64,000 bases of DNA, from assembly GCA_019022495.1 (NCBI GenBank), contig JAFEKR010000006.1, positions 1 through 64,000 on the forward strand, in the 5' to 3' direction. Source of the DNA: Epichloe hybrida (Eukaryota; Ascomycota; Sordariomycetes; Hypocreales; Clavicipitaceae). Shown here in pieces: positions 48,142-60,286 of the stretch. The notes beneath the pieces were generated by a model that saw only the letters and a list, made by a program, of their open reading frames with translations, was not told the DNA's origin and did no database searches. The first letter of the stretch is position 1. Every line of letters starts with the position of its first letter. The position numbers were made by a program, and so were the translations under genes.

Positions 48142-50678
48142 CTAGCTACTTAGTTACCACTTATAATCCTTAATAATATCTATTATAATAAAATCTCTTT
48201 TCTTTACCTAAGAATTCTCTTAAGTATTATAGCCCTTCTATTTAACTAGGTATTTCTAATATCTCCTATTATAATAATATAATATAATTCTTTTAACTTC
48301 AAACTCCTATTTATTATTTATAATATTCTCTTATAGAAAGGATATATCTTTCACGCTAGATAGGTCCCTTATAAATAGTTTAAGGTTAGTAATATTAAAA
48401 ACATTATATAGTTACGTTCTAGGTAGTAACTTTAATTAATATACTAATCCATAGGTACTAATTACCTTTTTAATTTTATAAGAGCCTAGATACTTTATAC
48501 TTAGCTTCCTACTAGGTTACTATAAGTTAATATTCTTTATAAATAGTAAAATATAGTTACTTACTCTAAACTTTATTAGGGTTTACTTCTTCTTATAGTG
48601 TTTTATATACTAGGCCTATAAGTTACTTAAAAGCTACTTAATTATTATATATTTATCTCTTAGTATAGTAGTATAAGTCTTTACTTAGTTATTTACTATA
48701 GGGATATTTATAACTACTTACTATAGTCCCCTAGGGTTATAGCCTTATAGTGCCTTAGCTAGGGTACAGCTATAAGTTAAATAGACGCTTATATTATACG
48801 TAAACTATACTATTAAAAGGTTATTAGCCTAGTTAGTTTAATTAAAGGAAGTAAAGGCTCTTAAATAATACTTTAAAACTTAGTTTAAATATTCTATCTA
48901 ACTATCTATTTATAAGTAAAATATAGTGCTTAGTTACTACTTAGTTATAATAAGATAGCAAAAGGTTATCTAAAACCCACTAGTAAAAGTTAAACTATAG
49001 TTTATAATAATACCTTCTAGAGCGCTATAATCTCTAAAGATATACTCTAGGAATATAGTAGCTAACCTATTACTAGTTATACGTATTAAAATAAGGATAT
49101 AAATACCGTATTTTATAAAACAGTCTATAATAACTAAGATTATATTATAAGTCTATTTAGCGTCTTTTATAGGTAGTAGCCCCGTAATAAAATCCATTAA
49201 TAATTCTTAAAAAGGCTAATTAGGCACTAGTAGCATTACTAGCTTACTATAGGGTTTATAATACCTTAGCTTTAAGGTCTAATAACTTATATAAGTTTAT
49301 ATATATAACTTAGTATCTTTCTTTATTATTAGCTAGTAATACTAGTTTATAATTTAATAAAGGGTCTTACTAACTCCTTAGTAGCCTACTACTAGGTTAT
49401 TATAAGTAAGTAATAAAAGTTCCTTTCTTATACTAACTAAAACAAAAACTCTATTCTTAAATATTAATAGCTTAGAGAGCCTAATAGACTATATTTATAA
49501 CGCTTCTAGGTTACTACTCTTAAGTAGCTTCCTTTAACCTATAGTAAAGTTATTACCTTACTATACTTAAAATAATATAACTTAAATTAAAGTCTTTAAT
49601 TTTATATATATAGGATAAGCATCATATATAAACTTAGAAGAGGTTTACTAAACTACCTATATTCTTACTATAACACTACTATAAGTAGCTAGCTTATAGT
49701 ATACTTTTAGACTTATAAATAAATTATAGCTAAGTAGCATTTTAAGGGGGTGCTTACGCTACTTACTAACTACTAACCTAGCTAGACTTCTAACCTATAG
49801 GCTTACTAGACTTATAGAAATATTAATAAACATAGATAAAGCGTAACCTTACTACTTATAATTAATAGACCTAGTTAGCATACTACTTATAGGCTTTATA
49901 AGACTATTAGGTTCCTAAATAATATAATTAAGTTATATTTTCTTAAACCCCTAGAGGCTAGTATAGCCCTTATAGTATTCTTATAATAAACTATTAGCTA
50001 CACTAAGTAATATAACCTTAGGGCCTATAACTACACTATTATATATATAGCGCCCTTACTACTTAGTATTTATAAACTTAGATAAAAAGCTAGGTAGCTA
50101 TAAGAATATAGCCTCTACCCTACGCTTCTTACTAATATAATTTACTTTTCTTAATAGGGCATTAGTAAGGTTTAACTTACCTATATAATATTTAATCCTA
50201 AAGTTAAATAAATAAAGCTTATTTAACACTATTACCTACCTACTAGTTAGCTTTAGCTTCATAGCTAGGTACTTATAGTTTAGATAGTCTATTATAACTA
50301 TAATCTAATAAGTTAAATACATAAGGTAATATCTCTAGGCTTAAAACGCCTCTTAGATTACTAATAGCTTAGTATTTAAGGTTAAGTAGCAAAGTTTAAT
50401 ATTAGTTAACTTCCTTAAAAAATACGCTACTAGGTGCTAGCTACCTAGCACTAATATTATAAGTATAGCTCTAATTATATAACTAAATACATTTATCTTT
50501 ACTCTTAGTAAATAAAGTAAGTTAAAGTACACTAAGATTAGTACCTCCTAGAACTTCTTCTAAAGTTCTCTAAATACTATAAGTTTACTAGGCTCTAGCT
50601 TAAACTTTACTAGCTAGACACCTTTTAGATAGTTTATTAGCAAGACTACTACCTTACTATACTATTTTATAAAGTATT
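48142..50678 (-). pseudogene. Gypsy H1 pol remnant (RNase H, integrase, chromodomain)
   Basis: The minus-strand reading matches H2 60287-62815. RNase H-like sequence is at about 50400-50670, integrase at about 48900-49900, and a C-terminal chromodomain near 48200-48320. Stops are TAA/TAG. Only the part downstream of the reverse transcriptase is present. Confidence 0.75.
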
Positions 50679-50944
50679 TGTTAGAACAAAGGTGATATCA
50701 ATCGCGCGTAACAGCCGCAATTACCCGGCAAAAGCTCAGGCCGCGCGCGGGCCCGTTGATTGGCTAGGAAATGTGGGGCTACAAACGCGCGGCCCCCTTT
50801 TCCCTTCTATCATCGCGGATTCTAGCTTTTAACTTCTCTTTTAACACACACACAACGTAACCTAGAATAAATAGTTAATAATAATACTATTCTTTAAGCT
50901 TACAACCTTATTACATTAAATTTAATACCCTATGAAAACTAATA
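50679..50944 (+). repeat. 5' LTR of B2
   Basis: 266 bp, aligning with the reverse complement of the B1 LTR (17757-18063). Its GC-rich middle is better preserved than in B1. The H1 sequence just before it ends AAAGTATT. Confidence 0.8.
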
Positions 50945-51741
50945 CTAATTAGTAGTTACCTTCATAGATAACCATGTAGTCTTTGAACACCGTAGATTAG
51001 CAAGGTTAATAAGAAGAGGTAGCTTACCTAATAATAACTCGCCCTATAAAATAGGAGGGCTACGTTTAATAATAAGTTATACTAACGGAAAGGTATGATA
51101 TAGCTCTCTTCTTACTTTAGTATTAATATTTATATTTATACGAATTCTAAAATAATAAAGAAGGGTTTAATACTAGTAGCTAAGCTATTCCCTTATCTTT
51201 CTTTATTATGCATTCTATTACATATTTAAAGTTAACTGCCTTACCTTATAATCCTTTATATTAGAAAAACACAAGTTATATAATTTATATTTATACCCCT
51301 CCTATCCCCTTATATTAAAGATCTACTCCCCTTTAATTAATTAGAATATTAAATGTAGCTAGACTATCTAGGACCTCTAGTTAATTTAGAGTTCCTAGTA
51401 AGAGTAATAGCTATAATAATACTATAGAAGGTATTAAAGCTAGAGATAGTAATAAACACCCTAATAAAGGGAAAACCCCTATCTATACTAATCTATACCC
51501 TTATATCTTTATAAGACTTAAATAGTATATTATAAAGGAACTCCTCTAATAAATAAAGAGCTTTAAACACAAAGAGATAATAATACCTAAGGAAATTAGT
51601 CTCTATATCCTTATAAAGACTAAATAATATAGGGAGTAAAGGTTATTTAGAAGAATACTATTCTCTGAATTTAGTAATAACTTCTATAGATAGTTAAGAG
51701 ATAAGTTTATAAATAGGAGAGACCTTTCCTAGAATAAACTT
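50679..51741 (+). mobile_element. Ty1/copia family B, copy B2: 5' LTR and start of gag
   Basis: An LTR (50679-50944, TGTTAGAAC...) is followed by the conserved CTAATTAGTAGTTACCTTC that also follows A LTRs. Then comes about 800 bp of leader and gag-like sequence ending abruptly at the C3 LTR (51742). The gag part has a stretch SNSYNNTIEGIKARDSNKHP near 51400 and TAA/TAG stops. The LTR keeps GC-rich sequence, GGCCGCGCGCGGGCCCG near 50738. Confidence 0.75.
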
Positions 51742-52565
51742 TATTGAGATGTAGGGAGCTAGTTGCCAGCTGGCAACAGCTGTACAAGTGCAAGCTCTAC
51801 GGTCAGGGACTGATAGGGCTGCAACGTTAAATTAATTAACGTAACGCAACGGAAGTTTATGGCAGTTATTAACTAATAGAATTTAATCTAGATTACTTTT
51901 ATAATATCTTATAAAGTAATAGAATTAATTTTAAATATGTTATACAGGTAATGCGGCTGTTATTAGTTAAGAGAACTAGCTATCTAGCTAGTTAAAAAGA
52001 TCTTCTTTCTCTTATAGACCTACTAACTATATTAGTAGATCCGGGCCGCTAATGGGGTCTTACGGGCTACTTTTAATTTTCCGTAAAATTCATTTGTATA
52101 TAAAAACTAAAAAATCGACTTACTACTATACTAGCTAGTAACCTATATACACTAACTTTTAGTCTAAAAAATAATCTTATATAAAAAGAAAGCCCTATCT
52201 TTAAGCTTTAATTTGCTATATATAAAACTTTTGTATAACTTTTAGATAAAGAGAAAATCGTTATTAAAGATAGCTATAGGGTAAGTTATATGTAAGGTAA
52301 CCTACTTATGTTACCCTAGCTTACATTACCCTAGCTTACCTAATTACTAGTAGTATAGTTATAGCTACACTTATAGCTATAATGTAATTAACTAATTAGT
52401 TATTCACACAGTTAGTTATAGCTATTAACAGCTATGACATAGCTATTAATAGCTACCCTCGCAACCATTAATAGCTACAGTGTAGCTATTAGGCTTGTAA
52501 TATAAGCTAGTAATAAAAAGGTTCTTTAACTAGAAAAGGGCTAAAAATAAGTCTTATTTTTAACA
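51742..52565 (-). repeat. 3' LTR of C3
   Basis: 824 bp, the same length as C1. It contains the CAGCTG cluster and the GTAACATAAGC-type tandem motif, partly mutated. Confidence 0.92.
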
Positions 52566-52776
52566 CCCCCTCTACAAAAGAATTACATTTAAAAGCAATT
52601 AGAAGTGTATAAAGAGACTATAGGGAAAAATTAATAACTTTTAATAATAATAGATAAAAGGGAAAAAACAGGAAAAGATGAAAAAAGCCCCCTTTTTGAA
52701 TTCCTAGCTATTGTTAAATATAGCTCCCTTTTTAACGTTGTTTTTGGTTTCCTATTGAAGGGAATTAGTTATTAGT

Positions 52777-54128
52777 TTAATAATTATTAAGCCTTAAAAG
52801 CTTAATAAAAGCCGGATAAAGAGGTCTAGAAAGAGGTTTTATAAGACTATCTGCAGGCATTGACTTCGTATCTAGATATTCAATCTTAGCTAAACCCTCT
52901 AAAACCTATTACCTAATATAGTTAAACTTTAGCAATGTATGCTTTGTATAACTATGTAAAGTAGGGTTATAAGTAGTAGTTATAGCGCCTTAATTATCGC
53001 AATATATCTAGATAGGGGGAGAAATAGGGGTTTTTAGCTCCTTAAATAAGCCCTAAAGCCACTAAAGCTCCCGGAAGGTCTCGTAGATAGCATTAGCTTT
53101 AGCTTCTAGTGTTAATAAAGCTATTATACTAGCTTTCTTTGATTTCTAGCTAATAGGTCCGCTAGCTAGCTTAAATAAATAAGCATAGGTTAATTTTAAG
53201 GTCTTTTTATCCCCTATAAAATCACTATTATAATAACCTATTAGGCTTTTACTAACTAAACCTTTAGGGTCTCCCCTATAGATAATAGCAAGGAATCTAG
53301 TCCCTAATAGATACCTTAGCAGATTTTTAGCTGCTTTTAGGTGTTCTATATAGGGGCTAGCTAGTGTAGTAGATAACCACTGTAGCGTAAAAGCTGTATT
53401 AGGCCTTGTAAGCAATATTAGGTATATTATAGTCCCTATAATACACTAATGAAGCTTAACTTCGCTAGCTATTAAAAGCTTAGTTATCTGCGTAGTTAAA
53501 ATACCTAGCTAAAGAGGTATGCTAATAGGCTTACTATCTAGTATATTAAATTGTTTTAAGGCTTCTAATATATACTAAGATTAATAAATTTTTAGTATTC
53601 TATTAGGCCTATCTCATATAATTTAAACCCCTAAGAAGAATTTAGTAGGCCCCCTATCTTCTATTAGATAGACTTTATAAAGTTCCTTTTTAAGCCTTTA
53701 GATATAAGATAAATCCGGTCTAATTAGAAGATAGTTATTAATATATATAATAATAAAGGTTTTAGTTAAAGGATTAAAGAAAATAGCTAGGTAAGATATT
53801 AAAGGGTTAAATCCTAGGGATTTAAGCACTAATATTAGCGCTTATTACCATTCCCTTAAGCTTTATTTTAGGCCATATAAAGACTTCTATAATAAAATTA
53901 CTTAATCTTTAGAAGGTTTCTAGCTAAAACTTCTAGCTAATTTAGCTAGTTTAGGATTTACCTTAAGGAATTTAATGAACCCTTCTAGAATAACTATATA
54001 AATCTATTATTATAGCTTACTATTAAGAAAAGCTCCTATAAAATTAATTTATTCGATTTCCTAGTTATTCTAAGCCACTAGGGCTAGTAAAATCCTCTAG
54101 CTAAGGGGAATACTTATGGTAGCGAAGG
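52777..54128 (-). pseudogene. Copia C3 RT/RNase H fragment
   Basis: The minus-strand frame ends LLRLNNY-type at 52777. An open stretch at 53146-53415 reads RPNTAFTLQWLSTTLAS and YRGDPKGLVSKSLIGYYNSD, typical of the copia RT-RNase H junction. The upstream end at 54128 lies inside the reverse transcriptase, equivalent to about 15270 of C1. Confidence 0.88.
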
Positions 54129-54318
54129 TGTGAGAACAAAGGGATAGCTAGGCAAGAGGTATGGGGGCGTTCGTATATTGACTGAAGCTTGCTAGGTCTA
54201 AGTGTGTTGTGCGTGCGAGTCACTAGCTTATAGCTAGTGGCTCGCTAGTGTCACGTGGTCCTAGCCCTTAGCATAGTGCGCTAGCGGGGTGCACCTATGT
54301 TGTGAGCGGAGCCTCATA
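54129..54318 (-). repeat. 3' LTR of G2
   Basis: 190 bp, TGTGAGAAC...GCCTCATA on the plus strand, close to the solo LTR at 5987-6177. Confidence 0.92.
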
Positions 54319-54510
54319 ATTATCCCCCTACTTATAGCTAGGCTCCTAAACGGCTTTCGTTAGCCTTAATATAGCTGTTTACTAACTAGCTAATAATCAA
54401 AATAATAACAAACAAATTAATTAGCTTTATAATATAAATTCTATTACGACTTATTATTATATTGCTCCCTTTTCCTCCCCTTAACATTAGCTTACTCTAA
54501 TTAATTTTGA

Positions 54511-55532
54511 TTAGACTTTGTTTACCCTAACTTATCACGTAATCTTCCTTATTATTTCGTTATAGAGGCTAATAGTATTCGCTTCTACGCTTGCTCTTAT
54601 ATGTATTACTTACGCACTAGTTGCGCTAACTTTAAGAGACACCCGCCTATTAAGGCTGCTTTGCTAAGGATTATATATAGTTTTCCTTATTCTTTAGTTA
54701 GGGGCGCTACTAGGGATAAGTAGTTAAAATATTATATTTAGTGTAATAAACATAGCAATACCTATGAGATAGTGAGTTACTTAGTGTTCCGTTGCTATAT
54801 GCCCCTAACTTACTAATATTTTTATACTAGGCTATAGCAATAATAGCTAGTGACTTTTCTAACCTAATGGTTATATATAAGTAGGTAGAAGCCCTTATAG
54901 GTGCTACTATTTCTACCCTAGATAAGGAGGCTGTTTATGTTTTTTTAGAGGAGACTCGCCGTGGCTTTACTACCTATATTCTTAATTTAGTTATAGGATT
55001 TAACTATATAAACACCACGCACTACGTTGCCTTTAGGCTAACTAGTACTACAAAGGTGTATTAAGTCTGTTAAATCTTAACTAAGTTAGTAGTTGTTTAC
55101 TAACTTTTCCGTGTAAGCTACCTTCCTTTCTTACTAGAACTATCTAGTCTCTTAGTAGTAGTTATAGGTTGCTATAGTAGCCATGGCCCTATTTCCCTCT
55201 CTTCTAGTTTAGTCCTAGCTTTCTGTTATCTATTTGCTAGGGCTTTACTAATATTTTAATAGGAGGACCTAGAGGATACCATAGCTATGTAAGAAGCGCG
55301 CATAGTTCTTTAGCTCTATCTATTAGATCTAGGCTATATTGCCTAGGCTATAGCGGTGCACTGCTTTTTCTATGCTATAGAGGAGGTGGTTTAGGCTAAT
55401 AAGAATAAGGCAGAATATAGGTTTATAGATAATAAGGTTATCTCCTATATAGGGGCTATAATAGAGTGTTTTCTAGTTGCTTTACCCGCGCTTTAGGCGC
55501 TGTTTTCTTTGTTTTTCTGTAATGTAACGTAG
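54511..55532 (+). pseudogene. Antisense ORF of G2, two exons, unknown protein
   Basis: Better preserved than the G1 copy. Exon 1, about 54511-54771, reads LDFVYPNLS at its start and later NFKRHPPIKAALLRIIYSFP, with two stops in 87 codons. The same stretch in the exon 2 frame has about 15. The intron is 54772-54830 (59 bp: GTGAGT, TTACTAAT, TACTAG). Exon 2 is 54831-55532, in frame, with about 11 TAA/TAG codons and no TGA. It contains STLDKEAVYVFLEETRRGF, LNLVIGFNYINTTHYVAF and ANKNKAEYRFIDNKVISY. Exon 1 has several Cys (ACSYMYYLRTSC and IxCNKH) that could bind metal. The start is unresolved: the frame is open only to 54511, and an earlier exon or a lost ATG is possible. It may encode an accessory protein of the element. 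Confidence 0.55.
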
Positions 55533-55639
55533 GCCTATAGGTAGAGTTTTTAGACAACTAATAATATTAAACCTTTACTATAGTAACGTTATTCCTTAAT
55601 GCTTATGATTTGCTTAGGTCTTGCCACGCTTCCTCCTTG

Positions 55640-58090
55640 TTTTGCTTTAATAGAAAGTCTGAATTACATGTTAAGCGCCTTCTATGTCTTCTACTAGTAC
55701 CTATTGGTTATATTTGCTTAGCTAACCCTTCTATTTTACTAGGTATTCATTACCTTTACAAGTCTTCCTGTAATCCTTAACTTCTTTAACCTTAAATTCA
55801 TTATCTTTATCTTTAAGGTCTAGTATTAGTATTTCTTTATCTGTTATATTTTCCTAGTAATTCCATGGCTTTAATAGACTAACGTGGAACACGTTGTGTA
55901 GTTAACTATACTTATTAGGTAACGCTAGTTAGTATGCTTGTTTACTTATAGCGTGGAGTATCTAAAATAGCCTAATAAATCTTGGGTTTAGCTTTCGTTT
56001 CGTGTCCTTAAGTCTAATATTCTTTGCTAATAGTAGTACTAAGTCTCCTTTTTTTAAGGTTAATAGCTAGTATTACTAGTTGTAGTACTTTGCCTATGCT
56101 TTAGTGGCTTTTACCTAGTTATATGCTAGTTTCTCCCTAACCTCATGTAGCTTCTAGACGTACGCGTAGGCTTCTAGGACTTTCCCTTCCTTACTCTTAT
56201 CCTTAAGAGCTAGATAAAACTTAGGTAAATAGCCTATAAGAGCGTAGTTTAGGGAATAACTTATTATCCTGTTGACAGCATTGTTACACACGAATTAGGC
56301 CATTGGGAGTAGTTTTGGCTATAGCTGTTAGTTTTCTTTAATAAAGCATTGTAAGTAATATTCTAGCACTTGGTTTGTTCTCTTTATCTATCCGTTAGTT
56401 TAGGGGTGAAACGCTGTCAAAAGCCTTTACTTTACGCATAATAGGTAACATATATCTAACTAGAATTAGCTTATAAACACCGATCCTTTGTTAGATACAA
56501 TGCCCTCTAGTGCTCTAAATCGTAACTTAATCTTCTTATGAAACAGCTTTGCTAATTTGGCTATGTTAATTATAGTCTATATAGGGAGGAAGACGGAGTA
56601 CTTAGTAAATTGGTTTATAATCACTAGGATTGCGTTAGTTTCTCGGTTGCCTAGCCATACCAGTAGCAATCCCGTAATAAAATCTATTAAGATCTCTACC
56701 TATGGTTGCCTTAGTATTAGTAGTGATTTAAGGCTTCTATACAGGCGGTGCCTCCTAGCTACTACGTGCTAGTATACTCCGCAGCTAGATATATAGTCTA
56801 AAATAGCTTTACTTATTGCTAGCTACTAATAGTAACGTTTTAGTAGTTTAAGAGTGTGTTTAGTCCCGAAGTGACTTACTAACGGATTATTATAGTGTAG
56901 CTATAGAAGCTCCTGTTATAAGATAGGCTCCCGCGGAACAACTACCTAGTCTTTGTATATTAGGAGGCCCCTTACGCTACGCGACTATAGACTAGCTTTT
57001 CCCCTTCCTTTTACTTAGGAGTTAACCTTACCTCTACGCTTTTATAAATCTAGATCTTAGTCCTATGCCTTTTGTAGTAGTTATGCTAATGGTTTATTTA
57101 CCGCGGATTAGTAGGGATTTAGTGATATAACAGCCCCCTAAATTGCTTATGCTATGCTAATATCTTAAACACACGCTACCTTCTCCTTAAAATTACCCTT
57201 ATTTAGCTAACCTATTACTAGATTCATAGTGGCTAACTAGCCTTCTACCTAGGCTACTCTTGCCTTAGTAGGTTCTAAGACTAGTGTTACGCTATAACTT
57301 CTTTAATATATTAGTACTTCTTCTTCTGCTATAAAGACATCTACTATCTTCCTTTAAAGCTCTAGTAGGAGCACCTTATTTAATATAGGTTTACCCTTAT
57401 AATTAGACCTTCTTAACGGTACATCCGCAGGGTTACTCTTCCCTAGTCTATGCTTAATTATAAAATAGAAAGGGCAGAGGAATATACACTATTATACTTA
57501 TCTTCTATTTAGCTTCTACTACCTTATAAAGGTCTGTAGGTTATAATAGTCTAATAGGACCTCCATAGGTGTCTCCATGCCTTTAATATAATATCGCTAG
57601 TATTTAAACAACTCTACTATAGCAAGCAGCTCTTAATTAGCTGTGCTGTAGTTACGTTTAGCATCTGTAAATTTCCTTAACTAAAAGGCCACTAGATGCT
57701 AATAGCCCTTATTATCCTGCTAAGACAGGATTCCTGCTATTGCGAAAATTAAGGCGTCTGTCTTAATGCGCACCGCTTAACTCAGGTTATAGTATTAGAG
57801 TAGAGGCGCTTACTAAAAGGCATCTTTTAGCTAGTTAAACGCTAACTACTCCTTTTCTCTGAATATAAACCTCCTAGTCTGAATGCCATTTTAACTACCC
57901 TTTATTAGCGTATGTAGTAGCGCCGTAATCCTAGAGTATCTATAGATAAACTATTAATAGAAGTTATAGAACCTAAGGAATAACTGTATGTCCTTGAAAC
58001 TTGTTAGCTCCTTCTATTCTCTAATTATATTAACCTAGCGAGTATCTATTAATATCCTATTAACAGAGAGAATAAATCCTAGGAATTTTA
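55640..58090 (-). pseudogene. Gypsy G2 RNase H, integrase and chromodomain remnant
   Basis: The minus-strand reading runs from FLGFIL at about 58090 through KDIQLFLRFYNFY (connection/RNase H, about 57960), RNase H (about 57500-57800) and integrase (about 56000-57000). It ends with a chromodomain at about 55690-55830 containing NEFKVKEVKDYRKTCKGNEY and then LSKYNQ.VLVEDIEGA. The chromodomain is better conserved than in G1. Confidence 0.83.
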
Positions 58091-59000
58091 TGTCACAACT
58101 GTGGTGGGAGAGATACAAACGGAGTGAAGGCTGAGACTCTTAATCGTAGCTAGAGAGCTGCTACTAGGGGGTGGGTGCATAAAGGTCTCAAACTCTAACC
58201 TCCTATAACTCTTATAAGCAGTCCTTATCTAAATACCCTACTACATATACGTGGCTACCTAGTAGCTACTTAGTCATCTATGTGATCTAGGGCTTATCCG
58301 AGGGCTCTATTATGTAACCATCCTATCTGTGACTCCCTAGCCTCCGTGCCCCTAATATGCTGCCCCCCTAACATATAATTATCCTCGATTGTAAAGAGCT
58401 GCTTAGCCGGTGTGTGTTTACTGTGTACGACCCGTGGCAATATCTATATTACTAGCTATACTATTAGTGTGTAGTATTACGTCCGCTTTAAATAGTAAGA
58501 TAGGTATTATAGGGGTCCGGGTAGCCCTTCTCATAATTACTAGATTATAGGTAGCTGTACACTTACTGCTTTATTACCTCTAATATATATGCCTCTATCT
58601 AATGAGTTATTAGCGCTAAGTAGGTAGACTACTAGTGTTAAGTTTTATGATTAGGTTAAATAGGCAGGGTGACGCGTGCTATTTAAAACAAATAACTTCT
58701 TATCTAATATTAGGGATATTATGTTAATCTCGCTAGGAGTTTATAGCTAGCGTGCGTATCTGCTAGTGGTGGCTGTAACTATGAATATTATAATTCCTAG
58801 ATTAGCTGCATATAGCGCGTAGATTACTTAGGGGTCTGGGGCTAATATAAAAGAGGCTTACTTTCCCTTACTTTTATATACTTTTTCTTCCTTTTTTATT
58901 CTCCCTTAGTATTATAAGTTACCCCTACCTATAAACTAGTAGCTTTATAGCTTCTCTTATAGTAGTTACTAATATCCTATAGTGTTACTTTATTATCCGC
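58091..59000 (-). repeat. Probable 3' LTR of H2 (inner end uncertain)
   Basis: GC-richer sequence than its surroundings, with no convincing coding frame. It begins TGTCAC directly at the junction with G2 (AGGAATTTTA). CT-rich sequence near 58860-58910 and the start of the antisense frame near 59040-59111 suggest the LTR ends before about 59000. This is inferred, since there is no partner LTR to compare. Confidence 0.4.
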
Positions 59001-59110
59001 GTCTGTCCTTATCTAAAATGTCTAAATCCTCTTGAACGCTAAAACATTAGTTTCTTACCTTTTACCTATAAGTTTCTTATAGTATATTACTACTAACTTG
59101 CTAGTAGTTA

Positions 59111-60261
59111 ATGATGTCTTTAACGCAAGTAACTACTCTACTACTACTACCTCCCCCTAGTATAAAAACTCCTATACTATCCCCTACAAAGTCTCCTAGC
59201 AAGAAACATTTAGCTTCTAAAATTTCTACGTAAGTATAATATCCGTGTCCCCCTAGCGCTTACCTTACTAACTTATAGCTAGTAGTGCTAGTAAAATAAA
59301 AATTCCTTATATACGCTATACATAGTAGGTAGTAATATAGGTAATCGCTCCTAAAGATAGTAATAGCGCGGAGCTATAATATCTCGTAGAGGGTAAATCT
59401 ATCCTAAAGGAGTGTACTAATTCCCTAAGTATAACTTTACTACTATCTTGCTATAGGTTATTACTAACTTACGTAGGTAACTTAATAAAATACGCATATT
59501 ATTTACAAAATAATAAAGACTGTTCTAAGGTATATCCTCCCTTTTCTTACTACTAATGCGTATACTAACACGCTGCTAGTGTCCTGCTTAGTTTGCCTAG
59601 TTATACTATGTGCTCTTTAAGCGTATTAACACTTATAGCAATCCTAATAATAATCTATACTTTCTTAATAACATACGTATCCCCTATTTCTATAACTTAG
59701 TTACTGCTAATATGCTACTAGCATCTAATGCGCGTAAAACGCAAACTTTATAATACGCTCTTAACTACTAAAAATGCTAATAAGCGTGGTTAGGCAAGGC
59801 AAGCGCGGCTTATAGCGGAAGTCACACGCAAGGCTAATGCTAATAAACGAGTTACTATATTACTGCTTAGTAATACTATTAATCTAGAAGTCTAGATAGA
59901 TATTTCTAATAGCTTATGTTTTATTATATAGAACCTCCTATCTATATATACTCCTACGCTCTAGCTTATAGCTTTACTAACTTACTAGTAGCTTACTACT
60001 AACGTGTCCACACTTCTTACTTATATTAGGCCGCTAGACCTTCCTAGCGAGCTTTGTACGTATGTGTATAGAGAGGGGGATTCTTCTAATAATAAGGATG
60101 AATCCTCCGCCCCTGTTAGCATAGGTAGGACTACTAAGGGTTAGGCGCCTAACGTGTTAATAGAGTAATTAGTGCAAAGTAGCTACAAGTTAGGTTATCT
60201 AAGAAATTATCTGGATTTTTTTTTTCTTTATATGTCGCTACTACTGTCTAGACTCTATTAA
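59111..60261 (+). pseudogene. Antisense ORF of H2, probably two exons, unknown protein
   Basis: Plus-strand gene opposite to H2 pol. The ATG at 59111 opens 39 codons with no stop (MMSLTQVTT..., then SPTKSPSKKHLASKIST). Intron 59230-59282 (53 bp: GTAAGT, TTACTAAC, GCTAG) joins in frame to 59283-60261. Exon 2 has about 18 TAA/TAG codons and no TGA. It reads VIAPKDSNSAEL near 59341, KRKLYNTLLTTKNANKRG near 59740, LIAEVTRKANANKRVTILLL near 59806 and CTYVYREGDSSNNKDESS near 60050. The end overlaps the chromodomain end of pol in antisense. H1 (39991-40490) keeps part of the same frame. An unspliced reading that starts further upstream in the exon 2 frame is also possible. I do not recognise the protein. 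Confidence 0.45.
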
Positions 60262-60286
60262 ATACACCTCTATGTCCGCGAACTAG

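Larger units (their letters stand above)
39991..50678 (-). mobile_element. Ty3/gypsy chromovirus family H, copy H1, partial, split by C2
   Basis: The two pieces 39991-40522 and 48142-50678 match 59782-60287 and 60287-62815 of H2 continuously. Between them lies C2 with its CTAGC target duplication. Both ends of H1 are lost: the left at the hAT boundary, the right at the B2 LTR, where H2 continues into reverse transcriptase. Confidence 0.85.
51742..54128 (-). mobile_element. Ty1/copia family C, copy C3: 3' LTR and end of pol
   Basis: The minus-strand LTR is 51742-52565, followed by the CT-rich complement of the purine tract (CCCCCTCTACAAAAG). Pol follows back to 54128, where the G2 LTR begins in the reverse transcriptase. 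The 5' part is not found on the other side of G2. Confidence 0.9.
54129..58090 (-). mobile_element. Ty3/gypsy chromovirus family G, copy G2, 5'-truncated
   Basis: The minus-strand 3' LTR is 54129-54318. Internal sequence matches G1 from its 3' end back into the reverse transcriptase. It stops at 58090, within the FLGFIL motif region (equivalent to about 35280 of G1), where the LTR of another element begins. It is clearly less RIP-damaged than G1. Confidence 0.88.

Noticed and set aside
56557..56772. 71-codon plus-strand frame
   Set aside because: It is antisense to the G2 integrase and is not kept in G1.
59429..59579. Further introns in the H2 antisense gene (59429-59476 and 59530-59579)
   Set aside because: They have GTATA and TACTAAC signals, but the unspliced frame is the one with few stops, so splicing there would leave the best frame.
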